From contig NC_085139.1 of NCBI RefSeq assembly GCF_024139115.2, positions 257,179,679-257,243,678 on the forward strand: a DNA stretch of 64,000 bases. Direction: 5' to 3'. Below are positions 41,470 through 55,400 of this stretch, one piece after another. The stretch's first letter is position 1. Each line of letters starts with the position of its first letter. The notes beneath the pieces were generated by a model. The model was not told the DNA's origin. It searched no databases and worked only from the letters and a program-made list of their open reading frames with translations. The stretch is from Armigeres subalbatus. Its lineage: Eukaryota > Arthropoda > Insecta > Diptera > Culicidae. The translations under genes and the position numbers were made by a program.

Positions 41470-44400
41470 CGTCATTAGCACAATCAAATTCAATCCAAAT
41501 CCAGTCCAAATATAGTCCAAATCCTAATCCAGTCCAAAAACCAATCCGAAACCAATCCAAACCCAATTCAGATCCAATCCAAATGAAATCCGAATCGAAT
41601 ACAAATCCAATCCAAATCCAGTATAATCTAAATTCAGTCAATCCGAATTAAACCAAACCGAACTAAACCAAGTCGAATCCGAATCCAATCCAAATTCAGT
41701 CCAAATTCAATCCAAGTGTAATTCATATTTAAACTAAATCCAAATTCAAAACAAATCCAAATCAAATCCAATCCAAATCCAATTGAAATTCAATCGAAAA
41801 CCATTTAAAAACACCAATCCAAATCAAAATCAAATACAAACCCAATGAAAATCCAATCCAACTGAATTCCAATCCAAATATATTCCCAACCAATCCCAAT
41901 CCAAATGCTAATCCAAATCCTATGCAATGCAAATTCAATCCAAAACCGTTCCAAAAACCAATCCAAATCCAGTCCAAATCGAATGCGAATCCAATCCTAA
42001 TTTAATCCAAATCCAAATCAAATTCAGTACAAATCCAATCCAAATTTAATCCAACTTCATTCCAAAAAACAATCATAATCCAATCCAAATAGTAATCGAA
42101 TGCAATCCAAATTCAGTCCAAATGCAATTCAAATCTAATCCATATTTTATCTAAATCCAAATTTATTCAAATCCAAATTTAGTTCAAAAACCAAATCAAA
42201 TCTAATCCAAATCCAATCCATATCCAATTATTCAAATTCAATCAAAAACCATTTCAAAAACCAATCCATATCGAATCCAAACCCAATGCAAATGCAATCC
42301 AACTCAGGTCCAATCAAAATTCAGTCCAAAAGCCAACCAAAATCTTGTCCAATCAAAATCCATTCTAAAAACCAATCCGAATCCGATCCAAATCGTATTC
42401 GAATCCAATCCAAACCGAATCCGAAACCATTCCAAACCAACCCGAATCATATCCAAAATCAGTCCAAATCCAAATTAAATGCATATTCAATCTAAATCCA
42501 AATCCAATACAAATTAAAGCAAATCCAAATTTAGTTTTAAAACCAATTCAAATCCAATCCAAATCAAATTCAAATCAAATTCAAATCCAATCCAAATCCA
42601 ATCCAAATCCAATTCAAATCCAATCCAAATCCAATCCAAATCCAATCCAAACCAATCCAAACCAATCCAAACCAATCCAAACCAATCCAAATCCAATCCA
42701 AACCAATCCAAACCAACCCAAACCAATCCAAACCAATCCAAACCAACCCAAACCAATCCCAAACCAATCCAAACCAATCCAAACCAATCCAAATCCAATC
42801 CAAACCAACCAAACCAATCCAAACCAATCCAAACCAATCCAAACCAACCAAACCAATCCAAACCAATCCAAACCAATCCAAACCAATCCAAACCAATCCA
42901 AACCAATCCAAACCAATCCAAACCAATCCAAACCAACCAAACCAATCCAAACCAATCCAAACCAATCCAAACCAATCCAAACCAACCAAACCAATCCAAA
43001 CCAATCCAAACCAATCCAAATCCAATCCAAACCAACCAAACCAATCCAAATCCAATCCAAACCAATCCAAACCAACCAAACCAATCCAAACCAATCCAAA
43101 CCAATCCAAACCAATCCAAACCAATCCAATCCAACCAATCCAAACCAATCCAAACCAACCAACCAATCCAAACCAATCCAAACCAATCCAAACCAACCAA
43201 ACCAATCCAATCCAAACCAATCCAAACCAATCCAAACCAATCCAAACCAACCAACCAAACCAATCCAAACCAATCCAAACCAATCCAAACCAATCCAAAC
43301 CAATCCAAACCAATCCAAACCAATCCAAACCAACCAAACCAATCCAAACCAATCCAAACCAATCCAAACCAATCCAAACCAATCCAAACCAATCCAAACC
43401 AATCCAAACCAATCCAAACCAATCCAAACCAATCCAAACCAATCCAAACCAACCAAACCAATCCAAACCAATCCAAACCAATCCAAACCAACCAAACCCA
43501 ATCCAAACCAATCCAAACCAATCCAAACCAATCCAAACCCAATCCAACCAATCCAAACCAATCCAAACCAATCCAAACCAATCCAAATCAAACACAAACC
43601 AATCCAATCCAAACCAACCAAACCAATCCAAACCAATCCAAACCAATCCAAACCAACCAAACCAATCCAAACCAATCCAAACCAATCCAAACCAATCCAA
43701 ACCAATCCAAACCAATCCACATCCAATCCAAACCAATCCAAACCAATCCAGAACCAATCCAAACCAATCCAAACCAATCCAAACCAATCCAAATCCAATC
43801 CAAACCAATCCAAACCAATCCAAACCAATCAGAATCCAATCAGAACCAATCCAAATCCAATCCCAAACCAATCCAAACCAATCCAAACCAATCCAAACCA
43901 ATCCAAACCAATCCAAACCAACCAAACCAATCCAAACCAATCCAAACCAATCCAAACCAACCAAACCAATCCAAACCAACCAAACCAATCCAAACCAATC
44001 CAAACCAATCCAAACCAATCCAAACCAAACCAAACCAATCCAAACCAATCCAAACCAATCCAAACCAATCCAAACCAATCCAAACCAATCCAAATCCAAT
44101 CCAAACCAATCCAACCAATCCAAACCAATCCAAACCAATCCAAACCAACCAAACCAACCAATCCAACCAAACCAAACCAATCCACATCCAATCCAAACCA
44201 ATCCAAACCAATCCAAACCAATCCAAACCAAACCAACCAAACCAATCCAAACCAATCCAAACCAATCCAAACCAATCCAAACCAATCCAAACCAATCCAA
44301 ACCAATCCAAACCAACCAAACCAAACCAACCAAACCAACCAAACCAATCCAAACCAATCCAAACCAAACCAAACCAATCCAAACCAATCCACATCCAATC

Positions 44401-45756
44401 CAAACCAATCCAAATCCAATCCAAACCAATCAAAACCAACCAAACCAATCCAAACCAATCCAAACCAATCCAAACCAATCCAAACCAATCCACATCCAAT
44501 CCAAATCCAATCCAAACCAATCAGAATCCAATCAGAATCCAATCCAACCAATCCAAACCAAACCAATCCAAACCAAACCAAATCCAATCCAAACCAATCC
44601 AAACCAACCAAACCAATCCAAACCAACCAAACCAATCCAAATCCAATCCAAACCAATCCAACCAATCCAAACCAATCCAAACCAATCCAAACCAATCCAA
44701 ACCAACCAATCCAAACCAAACCAAACCAATCCACATCCAATCCAAACCAATCCAAACCAATCCAAACCAATCCAAACCAATCCAAACCAAACCAATCCAA
44801 ACCAACCCAAACCAATCCAAACCAATCCAAACCAATCCAAACCAATCCAAACCAACCAAACCAATCCAACCAAACCAATCCAAACCAACCAAATCCAATC
44901 CAAACCAATCCAAACCAAACCAAACCAATCCAAACCAATCCACATCCAATCCAAACCAATCCAAACCAATCCAAACCAATCAAAATCCAATCCAAACCAA
45001 TCCAAACCAAACCAATCCAAATCCATCCAAACCAATCCAAACCAATCCAACCAATCCAAACCAACCAAACCAATCCAAACCAAACCAACCAAACCAATCC
45101 AAACCAACCAAACCAATCCAAACCAAACCAAACCAATCCAAACCAATCCACATCCAATCCAAACCAACCAAACCAATCCAAACCAATCAAAATCCAATCC
45201 AAACCAATCCAAACCAACCAAACCAATCCAAACCAATCCAAACCAATCCAAACCAACCAAACCAATCCAAACCAATCAGAACCAATCAGAATCCAACCAA
45301 ACCAATCCAACCAATCCAAACCAATCCAAACCAATCCAAACCAATCCAAATCCAATCCAAATCCAATCAGAACCAATCAGAATCCAATCCAAACCAATCC
45401 AAACCAACCAAACCAATCCAAACCAATCCAAACCAATCCAATCCAATCCAAATCCAATCCAAATCCAATCCAATCCAATCCAAATCCAATCCAAATCCAA
45501 TACAAATCCAATCCAATCCAAATTCAATTCCAATCCAAATCCAATTCCAATCCAAATCCAAATCCAATCCAAATCCAATCCAAATCCAATCCAAATCCAA
45601 TCCAAATCCAATCCAAATTCAATCCAAATTCAATCCAAATCCAATCCAAATCCAATCCAAATCCAATCCAAATCCAATCCAAATCCAAATCCAATCCAAA
45701 TCCAAATCCAATCCAAATCCAATCCAAATCCAATCCAAATCCAATCCAAATCCAAT
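41470..45756. repeat. CAATCCAAAC array (10/11-bp units), left block
   Basis: The plus strand is almost devoid of G from about 42540. Three zones are visible: diverged CCAATCCAAAT units with substitutions (41470-42540), a homogeneous core with a 10-bp period CCAAACCAAT and interspersed CCAACCAAA steps (about 42640-45440), and 11-bp units CCAAATCCAAT at both edges (about 42540-42640 and 45440-45756). On the minus strand the unit lacks stops and gives Trp-Ile-Gly-Leu-Asp-Phe frames several hundred codons long; these are artefacts. Confidence 0.97.
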
Positions 45757-47087
45757 TGTTACCGGCGGGTAACATTTAATTAGATATATATTAAATCCAT
45801 TCAAGCGTGAAGACAAATTGCTATAGTTTTAACGGCGATTTCAAATTTACACGGTGGGTGGATTAAACGCATACCCGACAATGAGCGATCTCGACCACAG
45901 CGAAGGTTTGATTGAAAGCAGGAAGTATAGAACGCGCGCTTTCCTTGGGGAGATGAGTGACCAAGTCAGACGGTGGGTGAACGAAGCCGATGAGATAAAG
46001 AGGCAGTTGGATTTGTGGCTCGGTGTAAGGAGCTTGTTCGGTGTGAATCGTGTGGTTTTTATATTCAGCAACACAGAGGTGCCATCTTGGGTAGACGCCC
46101 GTGGAAACTACTCCATCCAACCGACATCACCCGTCTGGATCATCGAACAATTCGATTGTGGATCCACCTGGTGGTAACCCTACCACCCGGCATCCCACCC
46201 ATCATGCGGTTAAACGGCAGCCCGTAGGCATTGTCGTGACCCCTGGCCACCCGACGGGGGATTTGTAGACCCCATCATCGTCCGGCCCCACACCCAACGG
46301 CCACTAGTGCGCTGCGTTATTGCCTGACCCCTCTTCGGCCGCACGATTGTCTTACCATCGGTCGGCCCATTGTTTCAAGCCTACCGCGAGCCACGTTGTC
46401 GCCTCGCAGTCCGTTAGCGGCATCACTATCCGGAAAAGTGTCGACTACATCGTCGTCCGGCCACCTGAAGATATCTTGATCGCCAGCCGCATCACCGCCA
46501 AGCCACTCATCGGTTGCCGCATCGTCCGACCGCCCGTCGGCCAACTAGCCACTCGATCGTTGGCTTCATCGGCATCTTCATCGACCGCCCCCTGCATCGC
46601 TTCATCGATCGACCTCCCGCCGATTTGCCCTTCCGCTCGGCAATCCGTTGGCCACCTCGATAGCTAGCCACTCGCTCGTTGGCTTCATCGGCATCTTCAT
46701 CGACCGCCCCTGCATCGCTTCATCGATCGATCTTCCGCCGATTTGCCCTTCCGCTCGGCAATCCGTTGGGCACCTCGATACCTAGCCACCGCTTTGGCTG
46801 ACTCATCGTGCGACCAGCCGCCAGCCACCGATAATTTGGAAGCCAACTAATCACCCGTAAGTGTATGTTTGCAATTTGCATGAATAAACGCCTCTCAATT
46901 GAAATTTAATTATTCGGTTGTCTTCACGCCCTGAAAGCCTCCCCACACCTGACACCCTGAGACCCGGAACAAAGAGGCCTTTTGAGCCCACCCCAAACGG
47001 CTGCCGTGGCTAGACCAGCAGCTAGGGTTTAGGCCAGTTCTCTTCTAGAACTGAGCGATTCCGGGGCCACAACATTAGAGTCTTACA
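45757..47087 (+). mobile_element. probable solo LTR inside the array
   Basis: A 1331-bp non-repeat block starting TGTTACC and ending TTACA, flanked by CAAT on both sides (45753-45756 and 47088-47091; weak evidence because CAAT is part of the array). It contains a TATA-like GATATATATTAAAT (45782) and an AATAAA at 46883-46888. It opens with the palindrome TGTTACC-GGCG-GGTAACA. A 119-bp tandem duplication occupies about 46546-46783. No Gag or Pol is present, so a solo LTR fits best; the superfamily is undetermined. Confidence 0.55.
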
Positions 47088-48760
47088 CAATCCAAATCCA
47101 ATCCAAATCCAATCCAAATGAAATTCAAATCCAATCCAAATCCAATCCAAATCCAATCTAAATCCAAATCCAATCCAAATCCAATCCAAATCCAATCCAA
47201 ATCCAATCCAAATCCAATCCAAATCCAATCCAAATCCAATCCAAATCCAATCCAAATCCAATCCAAATCCAATCCAAATCTAATCCAAATCTAATCCAAA
47301 TCTAAATCCAATCCAAATCTAAATCCAATCCAAATCCAATCCAAATCCAATCCAAATCCAATCCAAATTCAATCCAAATCCAATCCAATCCAAATCCAAT
47401 CCAAATCCAATCCAAACCAAATCCAACCAATCAAAATCCAATCAAAATCCAACCAATCCAAATCCAATCCAAATCCAAATCCAATCCAAACCAATCCAAA
47501 CCAATGCAAATCCAATCCAAACCAATCCAAACCAATCCAACCAATCCAAATCCATTTCAAACCAATCTAAACCAAACCAATTCAAATCCAATCCAAACCA
47601 ATCCAAATCCATTCCAAATCCAAACCAATCCAAACCAATCCAAACCAATCCAAACCAATCCATTCCAATCCAAACCAATCCAAATCTAATCCAAATCTAA
47701 TCCAAATCCAAACCAACCAAACCCAAACCAATCCAAACCAATCCAAACCAATCCAAACCAATCCAACCAATCCAACCAATCCAATCCAATCCAACCAAAC
47801 CAACCCAAACCAATCCAAACCAATCCAAACCAATCCAAACCAGTTCAAATCCATCCAAACCAATCCACATCCAATCCAAACCAATCCAAACCAATCCAAA
47901 CACAATCCAAACCAATTCAAACCAATCCAAAAATAATCCAAACCAATCCACATCCAATCCAAACCAATCCAAACCAATCCAAACCAATCCAAACCAACCA
48001 AACCAATCCAAACCAATCCAAACCAATCCAAATCCAATCCAAATCCAATCCAATCCAATCCAAATCCAATCCAAATCCAATCCAAATCCAATCCAAATCC
48101 AATCCAAATCCAATCCAAATCCAATCCAAATCCAATCCAAAACCAATCCAAATCCAATCAAAATCCAACCCAAATCCAATCCAATCCAAATTTACTTCTA
48201 AAAACAATCCAAACCTAATCCAAATCGAATCCAAATCCAATCCAACGTAATCCAAGCAATCCAAATCCAATTCAAATCCAATTTAAATTCAATCCAAAAC
48301 CATTTCAAAAACCAATTTATATCGATTCTAAACCCAATGAAAATATAATCCAACTCAAGTCCAATCGAAATTGAGTCCGAAAGCCAACCAAAATCCTATC
48401 CAATCCAATCCAAGTTCATTCTTAAAACCATTCCGAATCCAATCCAAATAGAATCCGAATTTAATCAAAATTCAGTCCAAATCCAAATCATATCCATATT
48501 TCATCTAAATCTAAATTTAATCAAATCCAAATTTAGTTCTAAAACCAATCCAAATCGAATCCAAACCTAATGCAAATCCAATCCAACTCAAGTCCAATCC
48601 ATATATATTCCAAAAACCAATCCAAATCCAATCCATTTCCAATCCAATCAAAATTCAGTCCATAAGCCAATCCAAATCCTATCCAATCCAAATCCATTCC
48701 AAAAACCAATCCGAATCTAATACAACCCGGATCTGAATCCAATTCAAATTGTAATATTCG
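47088..48760. repeat. CAATCCAAAC array, right block
   Basis: The array resumes with 11-bp CCAAATCCAAT units (47088-47410), then mixed 10-bp units (47410-48010), 11-bp units again (48010-48180) and a diverged edge to 48760. The zone order mirrors that of the left block. Confidence 0.95.
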
Positions 48761-49310
48761 GCCAAATATCCTATTCGGTCAAAAGTCGTATTCAGATAAA
48801 CGTCGTATACGACCGAATATCCTTTTCGACCAAATGATTTTCTCTCTGATGGGTTTCAGCCTAATGGTTTGTTCGGTTACGTGGTATTCGGCCAAATGAC
48901 CTTTCCGGCCAATTGTTCTATTCGGCCAGATGTCCTATTCGGCCAAGTGACTTATTCATTCAAATGTCCCATTTGGCCAAATGTCTGTTTCGGCCAAATG
49001 ACCTTTTCGGCTAAATGTCCTATTCCGTCAAATGACCTATTCGGCCAAATGTCCTATTCGACCATATGTTCTATTCGGCCAAATGTCGTATTCAGCCTAA
49101 TGTCTTATTCGGCCAAATGTCCTTTTGGACCAAATGATCTTTTCGGCCAAATATCTGATTCCGCCAAATGTGCTATTCGTTCAAATGACCCGTTCGGCCA
49201 AATGACTTTCGTCTAAATGGGTTTCAGGCTAGTGGTTTGTTCGACCTAGTGGCAATTAGTCATATGTCTTTCGGCCGAATGGGTTTCAGCCAAACGACCC
49301 TCCTCCGCTG
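48761..49310. repeat. 17-bp array, TATTCGGCCAAATGTCC orientation
   Basis: About 30 imperfect copies of TATTCGGCCAAATGTCC (17 bp). It ends with GGGTTTCAGCCAAACGACCC, nearly identical to the word at 26858-26877. Confidence 0.85.
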
Positions 49311-49388
49311 TTAAACTTGGCCTAACGTTCGCCCTATTATCTTTTTCTTCGTTTCAGTTACGTATTGCTAAATCTCCCAAATTAGAAA

Positions 49389-49413
49389 NNNNNNNNNNNN
49401 NNNNNNNNNNNNN
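49389..49413. other. assembly gap, 25 N
   Basis: A run of 25 undetermined bases. Sequence on its two sides may not be truly adjacent. Confidence 0.99.
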
Positions 49414-52400
49414 TTCGAACCAACATCAGGCGAATTCTTCTGGTCGGTTTATTCGCAGCACTTTTAGAGTTTGTGTTTGAATTTTGAAAAAATAAATGGG
49501 TTCTTCGGGAAAGTTGACCTCAAATGAGTCAAGGAATTGGCTGGGCTATAAAATGAGATACAAATTTTGACGGGGACGTGGAGGGAGGCATTTGAATAAG
49601 CACTGGAGTACTGGTGTCACTATGGAGCAGACCTGGATGAGCCAGAAGGTCGCAAAGATGAAGGTCTCTCTATCGCTCAACGAGTGAGCAGCGTGATAAT
49701 AACCAGCATAATTATGTATGTACGTGCGATAACCGCAATACTTTAGCTCATCTCCGGCGGTCCCAGGTGCGAAATTCAATGCGTTCAATTCGGTCAATGA
49801 CACCTTTATTCAACATTGTTTTTTTCAAAATTTAGAAAAAATTCATGGAACTTAGCAAAAGCAATGTTTTTCATAACTTTAGAACGAATGGCAATCGAGC
49901 CCATTTTCCATGGGAAATAATCAGACGCGATCCGACGCGAGCTTGTTGTGAGCAAATCGGATGCTAATACCAAAAGTGTGTCTCTACATTTTGTACATAC
50001 TCACAAAGGTAATGATTTGATGTAACTTTTCTCCTTTGATTGCTCGACATTATAGAGCGAGGACTAAAACTACTAAAACTACTAAAATACTACTTGGATT
50101 GGATTGGCTACTAAAACTTGCACTAGAGTACTCAGTTGGGCAACAAATAATTTTCTCAGTGGTTAATATGATATAAAATTGTTTATATATTCAAAATGTA
50201 ACATTTTCGAAAAGATGTTTTACTGGTCGAAACGCCCAGTGTAGTGGGTGATATGCTGATATGCTCTTACTCCACTGGACACAAGCGCGCGAGCTCAGCA
50301 GCAGTTGCTTCCAAATGATAAGGCAACTATCGAAATGTAATTTAAGCTCGCTTAAATGGACTTGTGTTGGTTTTTCAAGTAAAGTACATAGGGCTTTGTA
50401 ACTTATTGTGTGATAGATAAATATTTTTGGACTACCAAATACAAAATTTGCTATAAATTGCCTTGAAAAGAAAACTCATTATATGTATTGCCTCAAAGGG
50501 GTTTTGTCAACGAGATGGAAGTGGGCACGACTTCTTAGAGCTAGTACAAACACTAGTTTATGTTTTGCATTGCTTTTGGCTGTAACTGGGAATCAATTTT
50601 ATGGAATGCGTAAACAAGCCACAAAAGCGAACCAACGCCAAGCTTTGTTTTGTCGGAGATAATAATGACAAAGATCCGAAAATTTTGTCAGCAAAAAAAG
50701 AAGACAATCTTGTTGCTAACTTTTCAACCCGTTATTTTGCATTATTTCTACAGTAAATTTCAGTTTTATGCTATCATAGTTTTGCTTTTATAGAAATATC
50801 GAGAATCGAACAATGATTACAAAATTAGCATCGTATTTCTGAAATATAAGAGCATGCGAGGAAATGATTCTGTCATATGTGTTCGGGTTCGGATAAAGGT
50901 TTGTCGCTAGGTGCGTTTGTCAGTAATAAACCCTGTTGATGAAAAGAGTATATTGTTAGGGTTGCCCGAATATTGATTCCCTGGCTGTAATTCAAATTTG
51001 TTTAGGAACTTTACAAAGATAATTTATAGTCTTACATCAATCGGTCTACAAACACCTGATTATTCGATTCCTACAGAACCTTATCTCCACGCGTATTCCT
51101 GTGTTAGGTGTTTATAGTTTAGATTAGAAAAAGCAGAAATTCTACAAGCTTACGGTTTTCGGTTAGTGACTTTATAGATTCAAAGAATCCAGATCGCACT
51201 TGAATAAACAGGTGTCCAATTCAAACAGAGTCTTGTTTCTAATTCATCTAATTTTCAACCACGAAACATCTGACTTTACTCTTCTAGCTGCGTCAAGCGT
51301 TTTCTACCGGAAATAAAGTTTTTGCTTTGTTTTATTACTCCGTTGAACTGATTCGAACGCGAACTTTAGCGAAGATGCGAAATCAGTTTTGACACTATGT
51401 ACTGCCATTCACCCTCCTGTGTCATCCATGGGTGATCGACGGCAGTGCTGCCAATAACAGGGGCATTTTACAATGTCTTACTCTAAATTGCAAAAACGAT
51501 TCATTAATTAATGAATTGTTTTTTTTTTCACTGAAGGTTTTATCACCACAAGAAAATTGATTGAGATTTCATTGGCTTTTATCGGTGAAACGATACTATT
51601 TTAACATTAATGTACTTGATTACTTTTTATTAGGGATCCTATATTAAGAGATGTGCGAATACTTTTCCAGACGATTTAGCAATGCTGTTATTCGTAAACA
51701 AACGCTGCCATCACTTGCGCAGTGAAAATGTTTAGGCTTCGACATGACTTTTATCTGAAGACACTTTTGATTATTTTGTTATCCTCTAGCAGTGCATTTT
51801 CGCCAAAATTAAAGAGCAATACAAATGAACAACGATAGGCATCAACTAGACTACTTTTACTTTACGGAAGCAAAACAAATTGTTTATTCGATAAAACTTT
51901 CATATAAATATTTCACCAAAATCGCAATACCTTTCGATCTGCAACAATAACGATGTTCGTTTGGCCTAGATTTTGGAGTTCTCAATGCTCGATTGGCCTA
52001 AGATGGCGCTTTCGCATATCTCTGAATGTAGGATCTACTTTATATTGCACTTGAATGCACCATCAGCCCATACATAAATTTATTTATTTATAGTGATTGT
52101 TCTGATCACTCACAAATGCAATGATCGGATCACAATCATACCATACCGGGATAAAAGAAATCAGATTAGAACAAAGGCACTACCATTCTTCAAAACATTG
52201 AGTCTAAAACGACAAAACGCAACGCAGCGTAACAGTCATAAACCCAAAAGACCTATCGAAGGAAACATTCCGAGATTAATTGATGTTTTAGAGGAGGAAC
52301 TGACACAAGAAAAACGTCCGAACTGTCCAAGTCGTTTAGCACCCAAGCGAAAGAAAATCCTAATCTCTCCATCTTTCACGGCGCGGCGGGTTGACAGATC

Positions 52401-55400
52401 CTCGACGTCTGCGCTGGTGCGGCAACGATACGGCAAAAAGTTGCCGGGGCCGGACAGGTGTTATTTTGTCCACTGACGAAACGAAAACATTTTACGATCA
52501 GTGTTCTCCTGCCACCATAAAATTACGCGGCGGTTGAAACACATTGAATTGTTATTTATTTTCAGTTGCGTCGAGAAAGGTTTTAAATTCTACATTGTTT
52601 AACAAATTTCGATTTTCGCAGGACTGTTCCAAATAAAACAAGAATGACCATAAAACCTTCATCTGCTTTCTTCGTTGCTTTCTGCTTTTTATTTGTCTTT
52701 TGTGTTGGGGCGTGTTATTATTGAGCTTCATATTTTGTAAAATTTGGAAATGTGGTTGATGTGTCTCTGATGTTAATAATGGTGGTTTTAACCACCAAAA
52801 CTAATTGCTTTAGAGTCACTATATTTGGTATGATCTCATTCGATGAATAACACAGACCCATGAGAGAAGTGGGACAATACCAGAGATGGTTCATTTCGGC
52901 ATTTCCGTTTCCCAAACTTTGCTCCAAATTGAAGCTTTGTGCGTCATCAGCGCCGCCTTCCACCCACCATCATCGACAAGTGCCAGTTGTATAAACGTTA
53001 AAACCATTTGCCACCATCACACAGCGCCGGTATTATGAGGGTAAAACACTCCATTGGCGAATAACAAAAGGGAGTCAACTTAAGTAAGAAAAAAAACAGG
53101 AAAATAAACAGCTCTTGAAGCTGCCATTTTTTCATCGCCTGTTCATTTAGAACAGAAAGAAGCATCCCAGTTGTGTTTGCGTGGTGCAGGGGAGGTCTTT
53201 AGTTGTCACATCACTCTTCCGATCCATCTCCATCGCACGACCAAACGAGCGAAGGAGATACGCAACTCACTCATCATCACTGGACAGATAAATAGTAGGT
53301 TGATAGGTTGCGAAAAAATCTGCAACATTATTAGCGGATCGTGTCGTCCATCGTCAATTTGTTAAGCGCCAGTCAGCACCGGTTCGAATCGGATTGAGAA
53401 AACAAAGTTATGGTGAGGGGATTAAATACAATGTTATGAGATTTCTCAATCATGTTATTTTCAATTTCAAAATAATCCAACCATACAACATGGAATTTCA
53501 CTTTGTCATCGACACATTTTCTTAGTGCGGTGGGGTTGTAAGGGCTTTCTGAACGAGCAATCGCCGTAGAATTTGAGCTAACCTTTATTGCATGTGCCAG
53601 AATCCACCAGCGACAGGAAAATCCTTGCGGTAAATCCTTTTCCACTTTTGATTTCATTTTTCGATGATTTAACTATTGTGACAGAAGTATAGAAAATGTG
53701 GGTAAGCTGTCATCCGCAGAGTTTTACTAGAAATCACTTTCTAATCAACTTTATAACCACATGTCATATGGGTTTTTTCTAAAGATGCCATTCCAACACA
53801 CAACACCCATGAGTGGAAGAAAATTAACAAAAAATCAGAAATACCAGCCGTTTTCCTAATATCATTCATGAAAAATTCAAGAAAACATAACTCAGGCATA
53901 TTTCATCATGGGCTTACCTCGTGCTTACCCGCACCTTTTTGAAGGCATCAATTTTCAACACGTTTTGACGTGAGGATTAAGTCCGGGAGATAGGGAGTTA
54001 TTCTTCGAATTCAAATTTAAGACCGTCATGAAAAAGTCAGGAAGATGGGTAATCAATCAATCGACGAACTGTTTAGGTTTTGCTGACTGTTAAAATAATC
54101 AAACAAAAGCGCTAATCTATTGCAAATTGAATTGGGCATCTATGTATCCAGTACAGACATCAAAATCGTGCAACTTACGGGCTTACGCACTCCGATATGT
54201 TGGCTAACTTGACTCGCCCTGGAAGTTTGATTCGGTCGGAGAAAGTCGGAAGTTCGGGCAAGTTGTACGATCGTGCTGGACAGTAGCCTAATTCTCAGTT
54301 CAATCAAGATTTCTAAGAGCGAATATGAGGGCACACAGTACTGTCGCATCGATGACGCCGATAGCAGCAGTCCACCAGCAAGCGGATTATCGAGAGGCCG
54401 TCGCCAACAGCAGCAGTATCCAAGAGAAATTTCCACGCAATGATCGGACCATCGTAAGGTTGCTGAGTGAGTTGTAGGTGGACAGGCGCATTGCGAAAGA
54501 AATTATGTAAGTTCTTTCCGGACCAACTTTTACTAGAAGAAAGGTTAATTGCAAAATTGGCGAGCTGCGGTTCCGGGCATGAGGAGGTACGGAAAATGTA
54601 TTCTAAATGGTGAGGTGACCTGCCACTCTCTCAATGACGGGTCCACCCTTTTCAACATGCACTCTGCCACATCCATTGGTGTCACTGCGGTAAGTAGACA
54701 CATTTAACTGCGCTTCTCATGCAAATCCGGTTCCGATCTGTACGGTAACAACCACTACCCTGTGCAGATCTCCACCATCTCTCCTCCTCATGTGACATCA
54801 GGACGCCGTTGGAAATGGTGAAGGATTGGGAAGTGTACGAGCGCACTATGTCGACTTGCGCGGACCAACCTTTCTCGTCCTTCACCGATTTCACGACGAT
54901 CCTCGCTGGTCAGCCAGCTATCCCTCAGTCCATTGGCTGTCCTGGCGTCGCACTTCAATGGTGATGAGGAACGGCGTGCTGTCAAAGCACAGGTCATGCA
55001 ATAAGGCTCAGCCCGACCACCCTCTCAGACCTGACACCTGGAATGCTACAAGGAGAAGCACCAGTCATCACAGAGGAGAATTCAAGCAGGACCTGGCAGA
55101 TTTCCAAAGGACAATTGCTTCTAGTGGTCCATCTAAACACTACCTTTATTGTCCGAAAACTTCCTCACTGACGAACCTTTCGAGTCCTCATTACCGTGCA
55201 GCATCAGACGAGTTCCTCAGAAGAAACCGGTGTTCTTCGGCCGGTCTTGGCGGTAAGCTCTTCACATCGCTATGGACAGAGTTTCAGCGTTCTACCTGCA
55301 AATGTGTACATATTCGTATAAGCTGAAGACATTCAGGTTCAAAAGCCAGGCGGCAGTAAGAACCATTTAACGCTGGACGTCATCCGTTGGTTTTGTAATG

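Noticed and set aside
42514..45611. Very long minus-strand open frames (up to about 620 codons) rich in Trp, Ile, Gly, Leu, Asp and Phe
   Set aside because: They are translations of the CAATCCAAAC repeat, whose minus strand contains no stop codons; several frames are open at once and no start context or splice signal exists.
45854..46667. Open frames of 75-115 codons in the LTR-like block
   Set aside because: No Gag, Pol or Env features, and frames are open on both strands; most likely non-coding LTR sequence.
49546..49803. 85-codon minus-strand frame, protein-like in composition
   Set aside because: No domain, and the surrounding sequence could equally be LTR; unsupported as a gene.
52093..52476. 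127-codon basic open frame with a possible splice donor
   Set aside because: No family signature, no partner exon and no codon-bias evidence available; kept only as a remark in the gap entry.
53375..53400. GGTTCGAATC word suggesting a tRNA gene
   Set aside because: No acceptor, D or anticodon stems can be folded around it; a box-B match of this length is expected by chance.
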